The translations under genes and the position numbers were made by a program. From CADCUY01 sp964242735 (GTDB lineage: Bacteria; Actinomycetota; Actinomycetes; Actinomycetales; Quadrisphaeraceae), in assembly GCA_964242735.1 (NCBI GenBank), contig CAXTAK010000001.1, forward strand, positions 248,001 through 312,000: a stretch of 64,000 nucleotides of DNA. The letters run 5' to 3'. Position 1 is the stretch's first letter. Each line of letters starts with the position of its first letter. Shown in pieces: positions 61,641 through 64,000 of the stretch. Below the pieces are notes generated by a model. It was given only the letters and a program-made list of their open reading frames with translations. It was not told where the DNA came from and ran no database searches.

Positions 61641-61845
61641 TCACCTGCGACATCCCCGACACCGGTCCAGGTGGACGCCCCCGATCAGCGCGTCGTGGAG
61701 CTCGCCGTCGGAGCAGACCCGGGTGCCGCTCCAGCGGCGGGCGGACCACCGGAGGTCCTCCAGGCCCGCATCGCCCGTGAGGTGCATGCCCGAGCTGAGG
61801 TGCACGAGCCGATCGGGTCGCGGCGTCAGCGCGGTGAGCACGTAC
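61641..61845 (-). pseudogene. Short-chain dehydrogenase C-terminal fragment
   Basis: LAPYVLTALTPRPDRLVHLS, SGMHLTGDAGLEDLRWSARR, WSGTRVCSDGELHDALI. This matches SDR proteins with LAPY.LTAL..RP.RLVYLSSGMH..G and a Y-S-D-S-K-L active site; here the catalytic Tyr and Lys positions read C and E. Truncated on both sides. Confidence 0.62.
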
Positions 61846-61879
61846 GGGGCGAGGCCGGTGACCGCTCTCGGGTGGGAGA

Positions 61880-62072
61880 TCCCGTCGGCGGTGTCGGTGC
61901 GGCGCGGCGGGAGGCACAGCGGCGGCTGCGGCTCGCCGAGCCCGACCACCGACGGACCGCGGTGACCCGGCTGCGCGACGAGCGGAGGATCGACGACACC
62001 GTGCTGCGGGAGGCCAAGGCCACCCCGGACCTCGAAGGGGTCCGCCTGCTCGGCCCCGTGATCGTCGACTGA
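61880..62072 (+). pseudogene. Na+/H+ antiporter C-terminal fragment
   Basis: AARREAQRRLRLAEPDHRRT, AVTRLRDERRIDDTVLREAK, ATPDLEGVRLLGPVIVD, stop. It resembles the cytoplasmic C-terminus of CPA1-type antiporters (LRDE.RI.DEVLR....DLDLEE.RL). No membrane helices of the transporter remain upstream. Confidence 0.5.
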
Positions 62073-62203
62073 GCATCCCGGCGCGGTCCCCTCGCGGGAC
62101 AGGGCCCGCGCGGCGCTGCCGCCGCCGTCGCCGCGCGGCTCGTGCAGGAGGGCGGCGGCGCTGCGGCGGCCGATGCCGAGGTGCAGGCCGCGCGGTTCGG
62201 TGG

Positions 62204-63313
62204 TCAGCCGCCGGTCAGGGCGACAGCGCGCGGCGCCGGGGCCGATGAGCCCGGTGCTGAGGAGCGTCGGGCGAGCACCTCGCCCACCACGGCGACAGCG
62301 ATCTCGGTGGGGCTCCGAGCGCCGAGGGCGAGGCCCGCGGGGGCGTGGAGCACCGCGGGGCGCTCGCGCCCGCCGAGGACGTCGGACAGCAGCGCTTCGA
62401 CCCGCTGGCGCGAGCCGATCACCCCCGCGTACAGGAGCGGCGCCGCCCCCACCACGGCCGCGAGGGCCGACAGGTCGTACAGCCAATGGCGGCTGGCGAC
62501 CACCACCGCGGTGCGCGCGTCGGTCGGCAGTACCCCCCCGAGGTCGTTCCCCGCCAGCTCGACCAACCGGGTGCCGCGCGGGAAGCGAGCAGGGTCGAGC
62601 AGTCGCGGGCGGAAGTCGACCACCAGCACCTCCCAGCCGAGCTGACGCGCCATCCCGGCCATCTCCGGCGCCCCCGCGTCCGCCCCCACGTGCACCAGGC
62701 GGACCGGCGGCTCGATCACCTCCCAGGCCACGGGCACCGCCCCGCCCGGTGTCGCCACGGTGGAGCGGCCCGCTCGCGGTCCCGGGGCCCGGGACCCGGA
62801 CGCGCCGCCGAGGACCTCGAGGGCCACGTCCGAGGCCTCCGGCGCGGACATCTGCTCGGCGAGCCCCCCGCGCCACCGCCCGGCGCGCCACCACCCGTGA
62901 GCACCGGCGAGGGGCCCGGCGGTCACGGTGATCAGGACCCCCGGCTGGCGGGTGGCCCGGACCTCGGCGAGGGCCTCCAGGCCGAGGTCCGCTGCGAGGG
63001 GCCCGCGCGGCTCCACCAGCACGTCGATCACGCCGGCGCAGCCGCTGCCGTAGCCCATCACGGCGTCCTCGGGCGCAGTGGTGTCGAAGCGCAGCACCCG
63101 GCTGCGCCCGCTCACCGCCGACTCCAGCGCCTCGACGGCGACCTCCGCCTCCAGGCAACCCCCGCTGACCCCGCCCACCGTGGAACCGTCGCGCCTGACG
63201 AGCATCCGCGACCCCTCACGGCGGTAGGCGCTGCCGTCGACCGCGAGCACCGTCGCCAGCGCACCCCCGACGTCGGTCTCGGCCGCCTCGCAGAGCAGCT
63301 CGTCCTCGCCCAT
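62204..63313 (-). CDS. XdhC/CoxI family protein
   Basis: A 369-residue protein of the XdhC/CoxI family that matures or inserts the molybdenum cofactor of xanthine dehydrogenase/CO dehydrogenase-type enzymes. N-terminal domain: VLAVDGSAYRREGSRMLVRR, STVGGVSGGCLEAEVAVEAL, MGYGSGCAGVIDVLVEP. C-terminal Rossmann domain: VRLVHVGADAGAPEMAGMAR, LGWEVLVVDFRPRLLDPARF, AVVVASRHWLYDLSALAAVV, GSRQRVEALL. The glycine motif is changed from GAGxxA to GADAGA. The start lacks about 15 residues of the usual first helix. A broken dehydrogenase subunit gene lies directly upstream. Confidence 0.85.
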   Translation of the reverse strand: MGEDELLCEAAETDVGGALATVLAVDGSAYRREGSRMLVRRDGSTVGGVSGGCLEAEVAVEALESAVSGRSRVLRFDTTAPEDAVMGYGSGCAGVIDVLVEPRGPLAADLGLEALAEVRATRQPGVLITVTAGPLAGAHGWWRAGRWRGGLAEQMSAPEASDVALEVLGGASGSRAPGPRAGRSTVATPGGAVPVAWEVIEPPVRLVHVGADAGAPEMAGMARQLGWEVLVVDFRPRLLDPARFPRGTRLVELAGNDLGGVLPTDARTAVVVASRHWLYDLSALAAVVGAAPLLYAGVIGSRQRVEALLSDVLGGRERPAVLHAPAGLALGARSPTEIAVAVVGEVLARRSSAPGSSAPAPRAVALTGG

Positions 63314-63560
63314 CGCCCCCCTCTCGAGCGCAGTGGTCCCGTGGTGCCGGTGGAGGCGCTGGCCCCCGTGCGCCCCCGCGGGCGTGTCGGGGACGTCGGT
63401 GCAGATGAGGCCGATCTGCGGCACGTCCGGGTGCACGGGCACGTGGTGCTCGGGTCCATGATCGCCCTGGTGCGCTCGTCGAGCTGCGTCTCCTCCGTCA
63501 GCGCCGTCCCCAGGCCCATGATGATGCCACCGCGGACCTGGCTCCCCGCAGTCCCGGCGG
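63314..63560 (-). pseudogene. Xanthine dehydrogenase Mo-subunit, C-terminal fragment
   Basis: GGIIMGLGTALTEETQLDER and TRAIM in one frame, then HHVPVHPDVPQIGLICTDVP and DTPAGAHGG in another. This is the near-C-terminal stretch of the YagR/XdhA-type large subunit (GGI.MG.G.AL.EET..D...G.......Y.VPV..D.P.I......D). The final GAKG.GE motif is degraded to GAHGG and the preceding 650 or so residues are absent. It runs into the XdhC gene. Confidence 0.68.
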
Positions 63561-63639
63561 CGAGTGTCCGCCCGCCGTCGAAGGAGCCCGGTGACCCGCT
63601 GACCCGCGTCCTCCCGGTGGTGGCGTCGACCCCGACCCC

Positions 63640-63845
63640 GCACGACCGTGGTCCTCGGTGCCGGGGGTGGCCGGGTCGGTGGTGTCCGGGCGCAGGGCGC
63701 GCACGCCGGGGAGGTCGATCGTCTCGGGTCGCCGGGCGCTCGCCCCCGCGGTGGCTGCTCCCCGCTCGACGGCTCGGCGGGCGAGCTCCCGGCCCAGGCC
63801 GCGGTGGGCGCCGGTGACCAGCGCGGTCGCCTTCTCGATGTCCAC
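63640..63845 (-). pseudogene. Short-chain dehydrogenase N-terminal fragment
   Basis: VDIEKATALVTGAHRGLGRE, LARRAVERGAATAGASARRP, ETIDLPGVRALRPDTTDPA: the first beta-alpha-beta of an SDR with the TGAHRGLG cofactor motif and the D-x-TD block. After about 65 residues it is joined to the xanthine dehydrogenase fragment. The sequence from 63846 to the window end shows no further clear gene. Confidence 0.68.
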
Positions 63846-64000
63846 GGCCGCGACCGTGGGCACGTGCGTCGCGCTGACCCGGCTGAACCCCACGTCTCCC
63901 TCGACACGGTCGTCCTGCTCGGTTCCACCGCCCGGTGCCACCCCGGCCGGCAGTGGTGGTCCGCGGCCGGGGCGATCACCGCGAGCACCGCCTGGTCCGC

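Overview
The window is very GC-rich (almost every codon ends in G or C). It carries actinobacterial hallmarks: a SUF operon with a Rieske ferredoxin and SufT, an actinobacterial VLRF1-type release factor, an InhA-like enoyl reductase, an F420-dependent (LLM-type) oxidoreductase, SigK/RskA, ANTAR regulators, a class F sortase and many starts that look leaderless. A Kineosporiales-like actinomycete is my best guess. That is inference from gene content and not a placement.

Layout. 1-2267: end of a SUF iron-sulfur assembly operon (sufD end, Rieske ferredoxin, sufC, sufT; no sufS or sufU between them) and a VLRF1-type peptidyl-tRNA hydrolase. 2268-4200: a gene-poor gap with a frameshifted IS5-family transposase remnant, then a VapBC toxin-antitoxin pair. 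4358-10963: ABC-F ATPase, small HTH protein, SURF1, DUF3099, the fabG-fabI pair and a quinone oxidoreductase. 11006-15136: DUF1810 and the methylcitrate operon prpD-prpB-prpC, with prpC frameshifted in a G run. 15126-20287: DUF2237, a nucleoside-diphosphate-sugar epimerase family protein, a molybdopterin oxidoreductase coupled to a flavin reductase, a universal stress protein, serB and a Uma2-type nuclease-fold protein. 20284-24523: LLM oxidoreductase and the divergent glycogen pair glgC/glgA. 24572-28804: an MFS gene with an out-of-frame internal deletion, then an ABC ATPase-NfeD-SPFH-DUF4190 cluster. 29080-31729: DUF808 protein and an FeS-type photolyase. 31835-35504: a three-gene CUT2 sugar ABC importer.

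35501-38217 holds an RsbQ-like hydrolase translationally coupled to a PAS-GGDEF-EAL protein. In Bacillus the RsbQ partner is a PAS-phosphatase; here the output would be c-di-GMP. 38402-42447: TSUP transporter, TrmH-type methyltransferase, small overlapping genes and a DedA protein. 42526-43145: wreck of an ECF sigma factor and of its downstream anti-sigma gene. 43621-48744: DEAD-box helicase, SRPBCC protein, a wHTH/PLD-like protein and an acyl-CoA ligase.

48836-52893 is a graveyard of lipid and alcohol catabolism genes (thioesterase, Zn-alcohol dehydrogenase, PucR-type regulator, acyl-CoA dehydrogenase, aldehyde dehydrogenase) surrounding one intact thiolase. 53324-59458 is an intact regulatory and cell-surface block: STAS protein, two GAF-ANTAR regulators, RskA-like anti-sigma, SigK-like sigma with an in-frame 15-bp minisatellite, class F sortase and a DUF4397 secreted protein. 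59617-64000 is a second graveyard (PotA-like ATPase, MDR oxidoreductase, TetR, alpha/beta hydrolase, two SDRs, Na+/H+ antiporter, xanthine dehydrogenase). An ABM monooxygenase and an XdhC-family protein are still open there. The wrecks carry frame changes as well as missing domains. They therefore look like real decay, although assembly error must be excluded.
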